Positions 13,631-22,247 of a stretch of 38,577 nucleotides of DNA are shown in pieces. The DNA lies in IMG/VR virus record IMGVR_UViG_3300037487_002484, positions 1 to 38,577 of that record; one strand, given 5' to 3'. The first letter of the stretch is position 1; every line of letters starts with the position of its first letter. The notes below the pieces were generated by a model, which saw only the letters and a list, made by a program, of their open reading frames with translations, did not search any database and was not told where the DNA came from. The translations under genes and the position numbers were made by a program. Source of the stretch: a virus.

Positions 13631-16437
13631 TGTCCAGACTCTAATCGATGTAAAATTACTTCATCAGGTATATCATCATAATCAGAAGGATCAAATCCAT
13701 ACTCTTCATTATTATGAGAAGTAATGTTACTTTCTTGTTCTATACTAAATGGTGTTTCAGTAATATAATGATATACTGCTGATGGAATTTCTTTCATTAT
13801 TTCATAATTAGGTTTGCCATTTTTCAATAATTCTTTATCTCTAATAAATTCGTTATAAGCCATTTCTGCACCTTCTAATCTTCCACCAGTTTGTTTAAAC
13901 CATTCAATATAAAATGCGTTATTTAATTCTCTATTTATATTTTCCATTCCTTTTGTTGAATATACATCTCTATTAGTATCAGCTAAAATAGTGCTTTTTG
14001 GCAATCCTTCTCTAATTGTGGCTCTTTCTGCATCTGTCTTCCCTTTTCTATTTTGTTCTAATAATGAAGCAGCTTTTCTCATTCCTTGAAAACCTCTTTG
14101 AGCTTTCTCAGAATATAAGTTTTCTAAAGGATATACCTCCCCAACGCTTAATCCTTCAACTAGTTTTGATGCGAAAGATCCCGGCCCCGTAAATGAATTG
14201 GTATTTTCTTCTAATTTCTTTAGAGCTTCTTTACTCTGTTTAATAAGCATATTTTCTGTATTTGCCATTTTTGCTTCTTTAGCTTTTTCATCAAGAACAC
14301 TAGCATTAAATCTCTGAACAGTTGGAGGAACCACACTCTTTTGTACTCCACTTGCTTTATTATTACCCCTATTATTATAATAATTTATTTTAGCTTTATT
14401 TAACCTATTTGCCATTTTTCTCTCATCAGCTTGATCTAAATAATCGATAATAGATTTTTTAAATCCTAAATTTTGATCTTCCAGTCCTTTATTATATTCT
14501 TTTGCATGCATGAATTGACCAACTCCCTTAGTACTACCTTCACCAAGTGCACTTATCACATCAGGATTACGAGAGGATGCAAGAGAATTAGATAAGCCAA
14601 GCATATAATGTGCCCAAGGATTTTGTGTATTTCCTCCGGTATTTTGCGCACGAGTCATTAAATCTTGTAAATATTGATCTTTCATTTTATCAATCATACC
14701 GCCATTAGCATGTCTTTGAATCATTCCACCTTCTGCTTTATTCATCATATTCATAGCGGCCATTTGACCAAAAAGTCCCGCACCTGGTTGCCATGAACTT
14801 ACTTGTTCATTTCGAGTCGGAGGACTTGATTTATTAGAAGTTTCGCCGAGAATACTTCCAACAGGTAATTGATGAACCATTTTATTTAAAATATCAACCT
14901 GACGAAGAGGATAATCCTCTTGATTTTTAAATTCCTCATATTTTAAATTAAGATCTTGTTGTTCAACATCTCTTCGATTCTGACCAACAGTACGTAATGC
15001 TTCCATATCAAGTAATTTATTCTTATGATTAGTATCCAATAACTTATTTATATCTTCAGCAATTTTACCCTTTCTAATAATTTCATCATTTTCAAGACCA
15101 GCTTTACTAAGTTTATAATTAAGATAAGTCTTTTTATCTGTTGAAGCAGTCTCGCGAGCTTTATCATATGCATTTGCTAAAAATTGTGTTTCGCTATCCA
15201 TTAATCCTTCCATTAAATCACGACGAGCACGCGCTTGTGCTTCTGCTCTAGCACCAGTATTAAAACTACCTCTAGCTATAAATGGAGCAGATACTTTAGG
15301 CATTATATTTTCTTTGAAATTACGTAAAGCCCTTTTTTGAATTAAATCTAGGACGCTATTAGTTTTAGGATTAACATAATCTTCTATATTTTCATTAGTT
15401 GTTTTTTCTTTAGCACGTTTATCTGCATCAGACAAGTTTTGAGTAGGAGATTCTGTTTTTAAATCTTCAAGATCCTCAATTGTTTGCTTAAAAGTTTCTT
15501 TATATTCAGGCTCAAGTAAGTTCTTACTTAATAAATCATAAGCAATATCTTCTTCTTTAGAAGATTTAGCTATTCTAGGTTTATTATAATAAGGATATGA
15601 TTTTTCAGGATTAGTAAGTTTTGCAGTACGAATAGCTATATTTTTAACGAAATTATTATACCAAACAGGTTTCCCAGCAAATGTAAGATGATCTATATCA
15701 GCTGTAGGATAACCTTCCTGATCATTAAATATTTTTTTTATTTCATCTTCATATTCTATGTTATTATTTCTTTCTTTTTTAAGCTTTTGTTCTCTTTGTT
15801 TTTGTTCTTCTTTAAGTCTATCACTTTCAAGCTTCTGCATGATAGTTTTATATTCTAGTAAATTACTATTATTATTTTCTGCTATATTTTTGTCATATAC
15901 GTCTTTAATAATAAATCCTAGTGCTTCTTTTGAATTTTCATATTTTTCTAAATCATATTTCTTCCGAATATAAGGATTGTTCTCTAAAACAAAGTTTAAA
16001 TATTTATCATAATTTGATTGTTCATAATCAGACTCTTTTTTAGAAAATTCATTTTCTTTTGCTTTTAAATCATTAGCTTTTAAAGAAAATTCATTTTCTT
16101 TTGCTTTTAAATCATTAGCTTTTAAAGCTAGTTCACCTTCCAACCATTTAATAGCATCATGTGTATTATTAAGCTTTTCTTTTAATCTTTTTTTCTCAGA
16201 ATTATAAGCGGCAGCACCCATTGTTTTTATATTTAGACCTTGTAGTCTATCTAATGTGTCTTCTTTAGTTGCATTATGAGCTTCTAAATTTTTATGTACA
16301 TCATGATATTGAGATTTACTTTTTTCTAAATCTTGTTCTGTATTTCGATAAAGATTTTGAGCTTCCTCAAGATCTTTTTTTTCTTTTTCAAAGTCATGGT
16401 ATGAATTGTCATGACCATATAGTTTAACTTTACTCAT
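13627..16437 (-). CDS. large coiled-coil internal virion protein, 936 aa
   Basis: Residues 1-180 form a long Lys/Glu coiled coil that includes two identical 14-residue units (LKANDLKAKENEFS). The middle (about 250-520) is helical. Around residues 565-600 come two motifs with glycine pairs (AEGGMIQ, HANGGMID), also found in several neighbours, followed by helical segments and an acidic C-terminus. Size, helical content and place in the operon suit an ejection or internal core protein, like the gp15/gp16-type proteins of podoviruses. No transglycosylase or peptidase motif seen. Start at ATG 16437, nine bases after the upstream stop. Confidence 0.6.
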   Translation of the reverse strand: MSKVKLYGHDNSYHDFEKEKKDLEEAQNLYRNTEQDLEKSKSQYHDVHKNLEAHNATKEDTLDRLQGLNIKTMGAAAYNSEKKRLKEKLNNTHDAIKWLEGELALKANDLKAKENEFSLKANDLKAKENEFSKKESDYEQSNYDKYLNFVLENNPYIRKKYDLEKYENSKEALGFIIKDVYDKNIAENNNSNLLEYKTIMQKLESDRLKEEQKQREQKLKKERNNNIEYEDEIKKIFNDQEGYPTADIDHLTFAGKPVWYNNFVKNIAIRTAKLTNPEKSYPYYNKPRIAKSSKEEDIAYDLLSKNLLEPEYKETFKQTIEDLEDLKTESPTQNLSDADKRAKEKTTNENIEDYVNPKTNSVLDLIQKRALRNFKENIMPKVSAPFIARGSFNTGARAEAQARARRDLMEGLMDSETQFLANAYDKARETASTDKKTYLNYKLSKAGLENDEIIRKGKIAEDINKLLDTNHKNKLLDMEALRTVGQNRRDVEQQDLNLKYEEFKNQEDYPLRQVDILNKMVHQLPVGSILGETSNKSSPPTRNEQVSSWQPGAGLFGQMAAMNMMNKAEGGMIQRHANGGMIDKMKDQYLQDLMTRAQNTGGNTQNPWAHYMLGLSNSLASSRNPDVISALGEGSTKGVGQFMHAKEYNKGLEDQNLGFKKSIIDYLDQADERKMANRLNKAKINYYNNRGNNKASGVQKSVVPPTVQRFNASVLDEKAKEAKMANTENMLIKQSKEALKKLEENTNSFTGPGSFASKLVEGLSVGEVYPLENLYSEKAQRGFQGMRKAASLLEQNRKGKTDAERATIREGLPKSTILADTNRDVYSTKGMENINRELNNAFYIEWFKQTGGRLEGAEMAYNEFIRDKELLKNGKPNYEIMKEIPSAVYHYITETPFSIEQESNITSHNNEEYGFDPSDYDDIPDEVILHRLESGQ
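16043..16126 (-). repeat. 42-bp perfect tandem duplication in a coiled-coil gene
   Basis: Two identical 42-bp units, 16043-16084 and 16085-16126, each encoding 14 residues (two heptads) of the N-terminal coiled coil of the 936-aa protein. Same unit length as the duplication at 6774-6857. Confidence 0.95.
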
Positions 16438-16445
16438 CTCTTACC

Positions 16446-18041
16446 TTACATTTTCTTATCAATTTTTCTTTGAGCATTCTTAAAATATTCAATAGCTGAT
16501 TTTGCTTTTTTAGGAATAGTATTGCCTGAAGTTCTTTTATCATTACGAACTAACTTGTAAAATTCTTGAAATATTGCATCAGCTTTTTTAAGATTACCAT
16601 CACCTATTGCAACAGTAATATTTTTATCAAATCTATATTCACCTGGACTTACTGCTACAGGTTGTTTTTTAATAAGCTCTGCTTTAATCTGAACTGGGAC
16701 TTTTTGATAAGCCTCATTAATATCTTTATTTTTATAAATGTAATTCTTTAAATTATCTAATTCCTGATATCCAGCATCTGTGTGACCATCTCCAAGACCA
16801 GAGGTAACATCGGCAGGCATAATATAATCACCAACATCATAATCATCATGTATATTATCTTGTTGTCCTTTACCATCTCCTATTATTCCCCCACTTTTAT
16901 CTTCAATTATACCGCCATGAGCATAATATTGTCCTGTTTTCAATCCATACATAGGACTCATCCCATAAGAAGAACGGCTCTCAGTTTGATGACTATTAAG
17001 ATAATCACGTTCCGGTAGTTTATGAGCAGTTAAGTCGACATTATTGACATTTGAAAAATAATCTTTTACCCGGTCTTTTTTTTGTTGTTCATTTTTATTA
17101 TAATCATTCATCTGTTGATTATATTGTTGCTGTAACTTTAAATTATCTTTATTAGCTTTATATAACATTCCTCCCATTAAAGCTGTCGGAATCATTACTT
17201 TAGGTGTAAACATCGTTCCTAATCCTAATGAATCCATTATTCCTGATGAACCTGAAGCAACTGCAGGAGCAGCAGAAGCAGCTGCATTTTGTGCTTGAAT
17301 ACTAGCATTTCCAATAACAGGAGCAGTAGCACCAGCGGCACCTCCAAATAAGTTACCGAGCGCAGGTGCGGCAAACGATCCAAGTCCACCTAATACAGCA
17401 TGTTTTAATGCATCTTTTGGTTTTCCTCCCAAAGCCATTGAGCCAAGTCCTGCGCCTACTGCTGTTGCAAGACCGCTACCGAACATACCTAATGGCACAC
17501 CCATTAATCCACCGGCTATCGAAGGAGCTGCAAGTCCGCCAAGAAGAGCGCCGATTAGAGGAAGGAAATATTGTCTTTTACCGTCTTTAGGATTAACACT
17601 TGAGAATCCTCGTACTTCATCAAAAAAATCTAACATATTAGAAGGACATAAACATATTTCAGTATCACCGCCAACGCCCTGGGACGCTTTTACAGTAGCT
17701 AGAGGACTTTCTGGCTGGATAGTTGTTTTGTCTTTATTTTCTTCTGTAAACTCATCTAAAGCGTATTCTATTTCACTATCATCTACTTGATGTTCATCTA
17801 AATTCTCAATAATCTGCCTTACTAAACGTAAATAAGTAGGATCGGAAAATAACTCAGCAAGAGGCATGAATGAACGGATATTACCATGATCAGGTAAGCG
17901 GACTTCTTTACCTTGAAGAGAATTAAGTAACTCTACTTCTTTTAAATTAAAATGAGCTTCTTCAGGCACAACTCCACCTGATTTAGCTATCTCTGGATAT
18001 TTATGATTTGTTAAAATCTCTCTTAAAAGCTCTTTTTGCAT
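16446..18041 (-). CDS. virion protein with Gly/Ala-rich membrane-like segment, 531 aa
   Basis: The N-terminal 160 residues are paralogous to the 510-aa protein at 18379-19911. Shared features are an F-x-x-L-x-x-L-F-x-x-P pattern near residue 60, then an L-x-P-[SN]-x-[LM] motif and N-P-x-x-G-x-x-x-Y. Residues about 165-260 are a long Gly/Ala/Leu-rich hydrophobic stretch (GALLGGLAAPSIAGGLMG), probably membrane-inserting. Then come a Gln/Asn-rich coil, glycine-pair motifs (HGGIIED, SGGIIGD) and a C-terminal domain with VAVSPGEYRF, a motif I know from phage virion proteins. It probably takes part in ejection or pore formation; the exact role is unknown. Confidence 0.55.
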   Translation of the reverse strand: MQKELLREILTNHKYPEIAKSGGVVPEEAHFNLKEVELLNSLQGKEVRLPDHGNIRSFMPLAELFSDPTYLRLVRQIIENLDEHQVDDSEIEYALDEFTEENKDKTTIQPESPLATVKASQGVGGDTEICLCPSNMLDFFDEVRGFSSVNPKDGKRQYFLPLIGALLGGLAAPSIAGGLMGVPLGMFGSGLATAVGAGLGSMALGGKPKDALKHAVLGGLGSFAAPALGNLFGGAAGATAPVIGNASIQAQNAAASAAPAVASGSSGIMDSLGLGTMFTPKVMIPTALMGGMLYKANKDNLKLQQQYNQQMNDYNKNEQQKKDRVKDYFSNVNNVDLTAHKLPERDYLNSHQTESRSSYGMSPMYGLKTGQYYAHGGIIEDKSGGIIGDGKGQQDNIHDDYDVGDYIMPADVTSGLGDGHTDAGYQELDNLKNYIYKNKDINEAYQKVPVQIKAELIKKQPVAVSPGEYRFDKNITVAIGDGNLKKADAIFQEFYKLVRNDKRTSGNTIPKKAKSAIEYFKNAQRKIDKKM

Positions 18042-18058
18042 TATTATCCTCTAAATTA

Positions 18059-18376
18059 TTAATTATACCCCAAATGTTTTTTTACTAATTCTTGAGCAAG
18101 TTTTGTTCCATGATTAATTAATTTAGGCGCTTCCTGCGCAATATTCTGCGCTCCAGAATGAATATATTCAGGAATTTTTCTAATTTGATCACCAATAACT
18201 TCAGAGGATACAGAAGGTAAATGATTTTTTATTTTTTTAAGAACTGCGCTAGAAGAATCATAAATATCTCCACCGAAACTATGTTCTTGATAAGCTTTTT
18301 CAACTAAATTATGGACATATCCGCCATTAGCATAATTGCTAGTTCTAGGATTTATACTGTATTTATAATTTATCAT
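18059..18376 (-). CDS. small virion-operon protein with ANGG motif, 105 aa
   Basis: I chose ATG 18376, two bases after the upstream stop (TAA-AT-ATG); an ATG at 18391 inside the upstream gene is possible. The protein has NYANGGYVHNLV near residue 15, matching the glycine-pair motif of its neighbours (KKANGGVIND, RHANGGMID), and then amphipathic helices to the end (NIAQEAPKLINHGTKLAQEL). It may be a short member of the same internal protein set. Function unknown. Confidence 0.55.
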   Translation of the reverse strand: MINYKYSINPRTSNYANGGYVHNLVEKAYQEHSFGGDIYDSSSAVLKKIKNHLPSVSSEVIGDQIRKIPEYIHSGAQNIAQEAPKLINHGTKLAQELVKKHLGYN

Positions 18377-18378
18377 AT

Positions 18379-19911
18379 TTATTTTTCCCAATCTGATGAA
18401 GCATCATAAAATATATCACCGTCTTCATCAGGTTGTTCTATATTTGTAGATGTTAATTTTTCAAAAGGATTTCCTCTAACAGTACCAGAAGGTATATTAG
18501 GGTTATTCATATTATTTGCTGGATTTCCAAAAGGACTACCGGAAGTTTTACTAAATCTAGGCATTGTAGGAAGGGTATCATAAATATTATTTCCAAATTT
18601 TTGTGCTGTATTATATGCGCCTTTTCCAAGACCATAAACTGTGTTTCCAAGAGTTGATGCTGCATTATATGCAGTGTTTCCTGCACTTTTTCCCAAATCA
18701 TAAATATTATTTCCAAATTTTTGTGCTGTATTATATGCACCTTTTCCAAGACCGTAAGCTGCGTTTCCAAGAGTTGATGCTGCATTATATGCAGTGTTTC
18801 CTATTCCAGAAAGCATTGGGAATTTTGAAGTAGAAGAATTATTAGAATTTTGTGGATCAGGGTTAATTTGAGATGGATTATTTCCGCTAACATAATTATA
18901 AAATCTATCTGCTAATTCAATTCCTTTATTTTTACCTCTATTAGCACCAGCATTATATGCCATATTACCAGCGATATTTCCTACAATAGGAGCTGCAAGA
19001 TGTCCTATAAGAGGGATTCCAGCAGCTAAATTTTGACCAACTCTTTGACCAGCATATTGTCCACCTAATCCTCCTACTGCTCCACCTATTGGTCCTGCAA
19101 TTCCTCGCATTACATTTTGTATTAATCCTGGTGGAGGAGTTGTATTTCCTATTTCACTAGGGGTATTTCCTGCACCATAAGCATATTTACCTAAACCATA
19201 CATTGTGTTTCCAAGATTAGACGCTGCATTATATGTACCTTTACCAATATCATAAGTATATTTACCTGTATTATAAGCTGCATTACCAAGGGTTGATGCT
19301 GCATTGTATGCACCTGTTCCAAGATTAGACGCTGCATTTTTTATTCCAGAAAGTGTTGGCATTCCAATCATATCACCCCACCCATGACCTTCTCTAGGTT
19401 GTTCTTCATGCATTGAAGTTGACGTTTGAGTAGGGATAGGTGTTTGTGGTGTTGTTGTCATAGAATCTTTAATAGGCTTAAATATATTATTTAAACCATC
19501 AAACATCTTACCAAGATAATATTCTTTATGACCTGTATGAGGATTGGTTGTACCTAAAGAATAACTATCATCTAAAAATTTAACTAATTCATTAGGGACT
19601 AAAGATAATTCAGAATTTTCTCCTGAACCATTATGTTTTAATGTATTAATATAATCATTAATCACACCGCCATTAGCTTTTTTTTTCTCTATTTGACTCT
19701 TTAAATGAATTGCAATATTAGGTTGTGCAAATAATGTTTTTAATTTTGAAAAATCATGCTCAACATCTTCATTATGAACTAAGTTATGTAGATTACGAAG
19801 ACCTCTTATAGACTCATTGTCTAAATGTACAGGAGTAGAGCCAGCTTGATGAGCAAAATGTCTGATCATATGTAAATGATCATCATTATCTAAATTTATA
19901 GGCTGTTTCAT
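18379..19911 (-). CDS. virion protein with Gly/Tyr/Asn-rich repeats, 510 aa
   Basis: The N-terminal 160 residues are paralogous to the 531-aa protein downstream and contain KKANGGVIND near residue 80 and SLVPNELVKFLDD near 105. Residues 185-240 and 375-450 are built from short repeats such as ASTLGNAAYGLGKGAYNTA, alternating small and aromatic residues; one 40-residue block is duplicated (120-bp repeat at 18577-18802). A Gly/Ala/Ile-rich stretch at about 265-315 (GPIGGAVGGLGGQYAGQRVG) may insert in membranes. Probably an internal or ejection protein whose repeats expand by recombination. Confidence 0.55.
   Translation of the reverse strand: MKQPINLDNDDHLHMIRHFAHQAGSTPVHLDNESIRGLRNLHNLVHNEDVEHDFSKLKTLFAQPNIAIHLKSQIEKKKANGGVINDYINTLKHNGSGENSELSLVPNELVKFLDDSYSLGTTNPHTGHKEYYLGKMFDGLNNIFKPIKDSMTTTPQTPIPTQTSTSMHEEQPREGHGWGDMIGMPTLSGIKNAASNLGTGAYNAASTLGNAAYNTGKYTYDIGKGTYNAASNLGNTMYGLGKYAYGAGNTPSEIGNTTPPPGLIQNVMRGIAGPIGGAVGGLGGQYAGQRVGQNLAAGIPLIGHLAAPIVGNIAGNMAYNAGANRGKNKGIELADRFYNYVSGNNPSQINPDPQNSNNSSTSKFPMLSGIGNTAYNAASTLGNAAYGLGKGAYNTAQKFGNNIYDLGKSAGNTAYNAASTLGNTVYGLGKGAYNTAQKFGNNIYDTLPTMPRFSKTSGSPFGNPANNMNNPNIPSGTVRGNPFEKLTSTNIEQPDEDGDIFYDASSDWEK
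18577..18802 (-). repeat. tandem repeat with 120-bp period (about 1.9 copies)
   Basis: The stretch at 18577-18682 recurs 120 bp further on at 18697-18802 with only a few substitutions. It encodes 40-residue blocks of the 510-aa protein (NNIYD, NTAYNAASTLGN, GLGKGAYNTAQKF). The period is a multiple of three, so the frame is kept. Confidence 0.9.
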
Positions 19912-19961
19912 TTATTCTTCTCCTTTTTTTCTATTAATTCATTATTTCAATTTTAATCTAT

Positions 19962-20177
19962 TTATTGATATAAGTGAAATTTCTGTATGATATCCCTAAC
20001 TAGAGTAAATACATGTCTATCTATATTTTCAAAATCAGCATATAATACCTTAGAAAACTGCACCCAATTTTCTTCTATAATCTTTTGAGTTCTATAAGTT
20101 ACAATCCTATCGTGTTTTATCTTATCAGGATTAATTTCTACGGTTATAATTCTTAATTTACTCATTATAAAACTCAT
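19962..20177 (-). CDS. small protein ending KFHLYQ, 71 aa
   Basis: Starts at an ATG that overlaps the upstream TAA by one base (TAATG), so translation is coupled. Ends VRDIIQKFHLYQ, matching the end of the gene just upstream (IKNIVLKFHLY), and both carry a similar Tyr-Arg segment in the middle; they look like tandem duplicates. Predicted alpha/beta (LRIITVEINPDKI). Possibly a virion assembly or tail accessory protein because of its place; function unknown. Confidence 0.55.
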   Translation of the reverse strand: MSFIMSKLRIITVEINPDKIKHDRIVTYRTQKIIEENWVQFSKVLYADFENIDRHVFTLVRDIIQKFHLYQ

Positions 20178-20368
20178 TAATATAAATGAAATTTTAATAC
20201 AATATTCTTAATTAAATTAATTAAATGATTCTTTCTTGTATTAAGATCTTTTGAAAAAATAATTCTTACAAAAGCTTTGTTTACTTGAGGATTACGATAA
20301 AGAACTTCATTAGTTTTAGATTCTATTAAAGAATGCTTTTCCATAAATGTAAGATTTGTTTTTTTCAT
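20177..20368 (-). CDS. small protein ending KFHLY, 63 aa
   Basis: I chose ATG 20368, two bases after the upstream stop; a longer in-frame start at 20428 would lie inside the upstream gene and adds an unlikely leader. Likely a tandem paralogue of the 71-aa gene downstream: the C-terminus is IKNIVLKFHLY. Basic, mostly helical. No family recognised. Confidence 0.5.
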   Translation of the reverse strand: MKKTNLTFMEKHSLIESKTNEVLYRNPQVNKAFVRIIFSKDLNTRKNHLINLIKNIVLKFHLY

Positions 20369-20370
20369 AT

Positions 20371-20637
20371 TTATGATATTGCAAAAAGAGAAGTTGAACT
20401 TACTACGAACAATACCCATTTTTTCCAATCATCTTTATTTGGATAAGAAAGACGAGTAGGAAGTGGAGTAACAGAATCTAAATTATTATTTTTTATAAAT
20501 TGGCTAGCCCATTCCCACCAATTATCAACTGTATAAGATATAGGAATGTCATAAGTAGGAAGATCTATAAGAAGCTGTGCACTCCAACTTTCAAAAGTTG
20601 GTAATGTAGGATTCTGAATAAAAATTAAATTAGCCAT
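20371..20637 (-). CDS. small tail-region protein, 88 aa
   Basis: Starts three bases after the tail hub gene ends. It has NPTLPTFESWSAQLLIDLP and then a Trp-rich core (VDNWWEWASQFI, DDWKKWVLFV) followed by a hydrophobic C-terminus. Small Trp-rich proteins of this layout commonly lie between tail genes in podoviruses. I cannot name a family. Confidence 0.55.
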   Translation of the reverse strand: MANLIFIQNPTLPTFESWSAQLLIDLPTYDIPISYTVDNWWEWASQFIKNNNLDSVTPLPTRLSYPNKDDWKKWVLFVVSSTSLFAIS

Positions 20638-20639
20638 AT

Positions 20640-22235
20640 CTAATCTGTTACCTCTGTTGGTTGAGGGCGTTTATCTCCAGTTGCTAATACTGCTTGAGTT
20701 CTTCCTAATATAAAATCACCATCAACTTCATTAGATGTAAATTCTATAGCCCATATTCTTGCCATTCTATCTTCATTATCAATGTCAGTTTTTTCAATAG
20801 TAGGACTTATGATGTAGTACTTTGAATAAATAGGAGGAGTATTAGGCCATGCTTTCCGGAGTATTCTAAATTTAATATTACCGGTTTGAACAAAATCATT
20901 TTCTAAACGTTTTAAGATAGTACAAACATCAGTATTCGGGTTATCTTTTGGAAAAGAAAAATATTTAGTAACAATAAGTGATTTTATTGCATAAACATTA
21001 CTATATATGATTTGATTTACTCCATACTCATGTATCCATATTCCATAAGTCTGTACAGGAATTCCCATTATAGGAGGAACAAAAGGATTTACTAAAGGTG
21101 TAGCAGCAGCAAGTAATGGATAAGGTAAAACAGCGCTAGGAGGAACACTACAAGTCCTAGATATAGAAGCATCATAAAAAGTATTATATTCAGTATTATA
21201 TATTAATATTTCGTTACATTCTGTAGAAGTTCCACTTGGCCAATGAAACCAAATTTCAGAATATTTCTTAATAACTGTAGTAAAAATTCTACCTTGATAT
21301 GCTCTATTTAAATTATTAAAAAAATAATCAGTACTTAAATTATTTGAAAGTTTTTTTACTATACCATCATATAAATAAAATTGTGTATTACCTACCCAAT
21401 AATAGATATTATTGTATTCACAAGAACTATGATTACTTAATATAGAAATAGTATCATCAAGAACTACTGAACTAAAAGTAGCAGGAGTAACACTAGTATC
21501 ATAAGTTGAACGAACTAATTTATCTACACACCAAAATAAAACGGAAACATTAACATTATCACGAATCGTTGCAGCGGTAATAATTTTAGGGGTATTAGCA
21601 ATAACAGCCGTATTAATCATTGTATCCCATACTAAAGGATCATCTGCATTAGACCATTGAATTATACCATAATTTCCATAAGCAATAACAAATGGTGTGG
21701 CTACTATTATCCCTCCTGATGCAATAACTGGTTGAGGAATAACAGCATTATTCACTACTGGTTGAAAAAGAGCCGTATCATATGCTCCTCCATAATAGAT
21801 ATTACCTTCAATATTATTATTAGTATTAATATCATTAGGTGCAACTTGAGCAAATATTACGGAAAATGGAATACCAGCCTCTAAATAATTTATTTGATCA
21901 AATATCCAAACATTACCTGAAGTAGGAACATAACTAGAAGGAGTTCTAATAATCTCAACACCAACTACTACTCCATTTGAATTAATATTAAGAAAACTAA
22001 TACCACCTATTTCTCTTCCTAAATAAACATTTATTGTAGCTGAATTATTAAATTCATATAATGTTCTTATAATTTCAGATGTACCAGAGTATATTAATTT
22101 ATAACCACCCATTTTTTTAGGACTATTATCATAAAATCTACACCATTCTCCATCAATATAATATTCAGAATTATAATCAGTATTGTCTCTTTTTATTCCT
22201 ATCTTAGAATCTAAAGGTATTACTATATCTGTCAT
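20640..22235 (-). CDS. tail hub / DNA-stabilisation-like protein (P22 gp10 type), 531 aa
   Basis: Beta-rich throughout, with no helical stretches. It starts IPLDSKIGIKRDNTDYNSEY and has KKMGGYKLIYSG near residue 40, then repeated blade-like strands (SEIWFHWPSG near 330, WIHEYGVNQIIYS near 410). This matches the layout of podovirus tail hub proteins such as P22 gp10, which plug the portal channel after packaging and attach the fibres. Place (after the fibre, before the ejection proteins) agrees. The match is by pattern and size (P22 gp10 is about 470 aa), so moderate confidence. The start lies 13 bp after the fibre gene stop, and the AA-rich leader has no strong ribosome site. Confidence 0.6.
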   Translation of the reverse strand: MTDIVIPLDSKIGIKRDNTDYNSEYYIDGEWCRFYDNSPKKMGGYKLIYSGTSEIIRTLYEFNNSATINVYLGREIGGISFLNINSNGVVVGVEIIRTPSSYVPTSGNVWIFDQINYLEAGIPFSVIFAQVAPNDINTNNNIEGNIYYGGAYDTALFQPVVNNAVIPQPVIASGGIIVATPFVIAYGNYGIIQWSNADDPLVWDTMINTAVIANTPKIITAATIRDNVNVSVLFWCVDKLVRSTYDTSVTPATFSSVVLDDTISILSNHSSCEYNNIYYWVGNTQFYLYDGIVKKLSNNLSTDYFFNNLNRAYQGRIFTTVIKKYSEIWFHWPSGTSTECNEILIYNTEYNTFYDASISRTCSVPPSAVLPYPLLAAATPLVNPFVPPIMGIPVQTYGIWIHEYGVNQIIYSNVYAIKSLIVTKYFSFPKDNPNTDVCTILKRLENDFVQTGNIKFRILRKAWPNTPPIYSKYYIISPTIEKTDIDNEDRMARIWAIEFTSNEVDGDFILGRTQAVLATGDKRPQPTEVTD

Positions 22236-22247
22236 AATTTATGCCTT

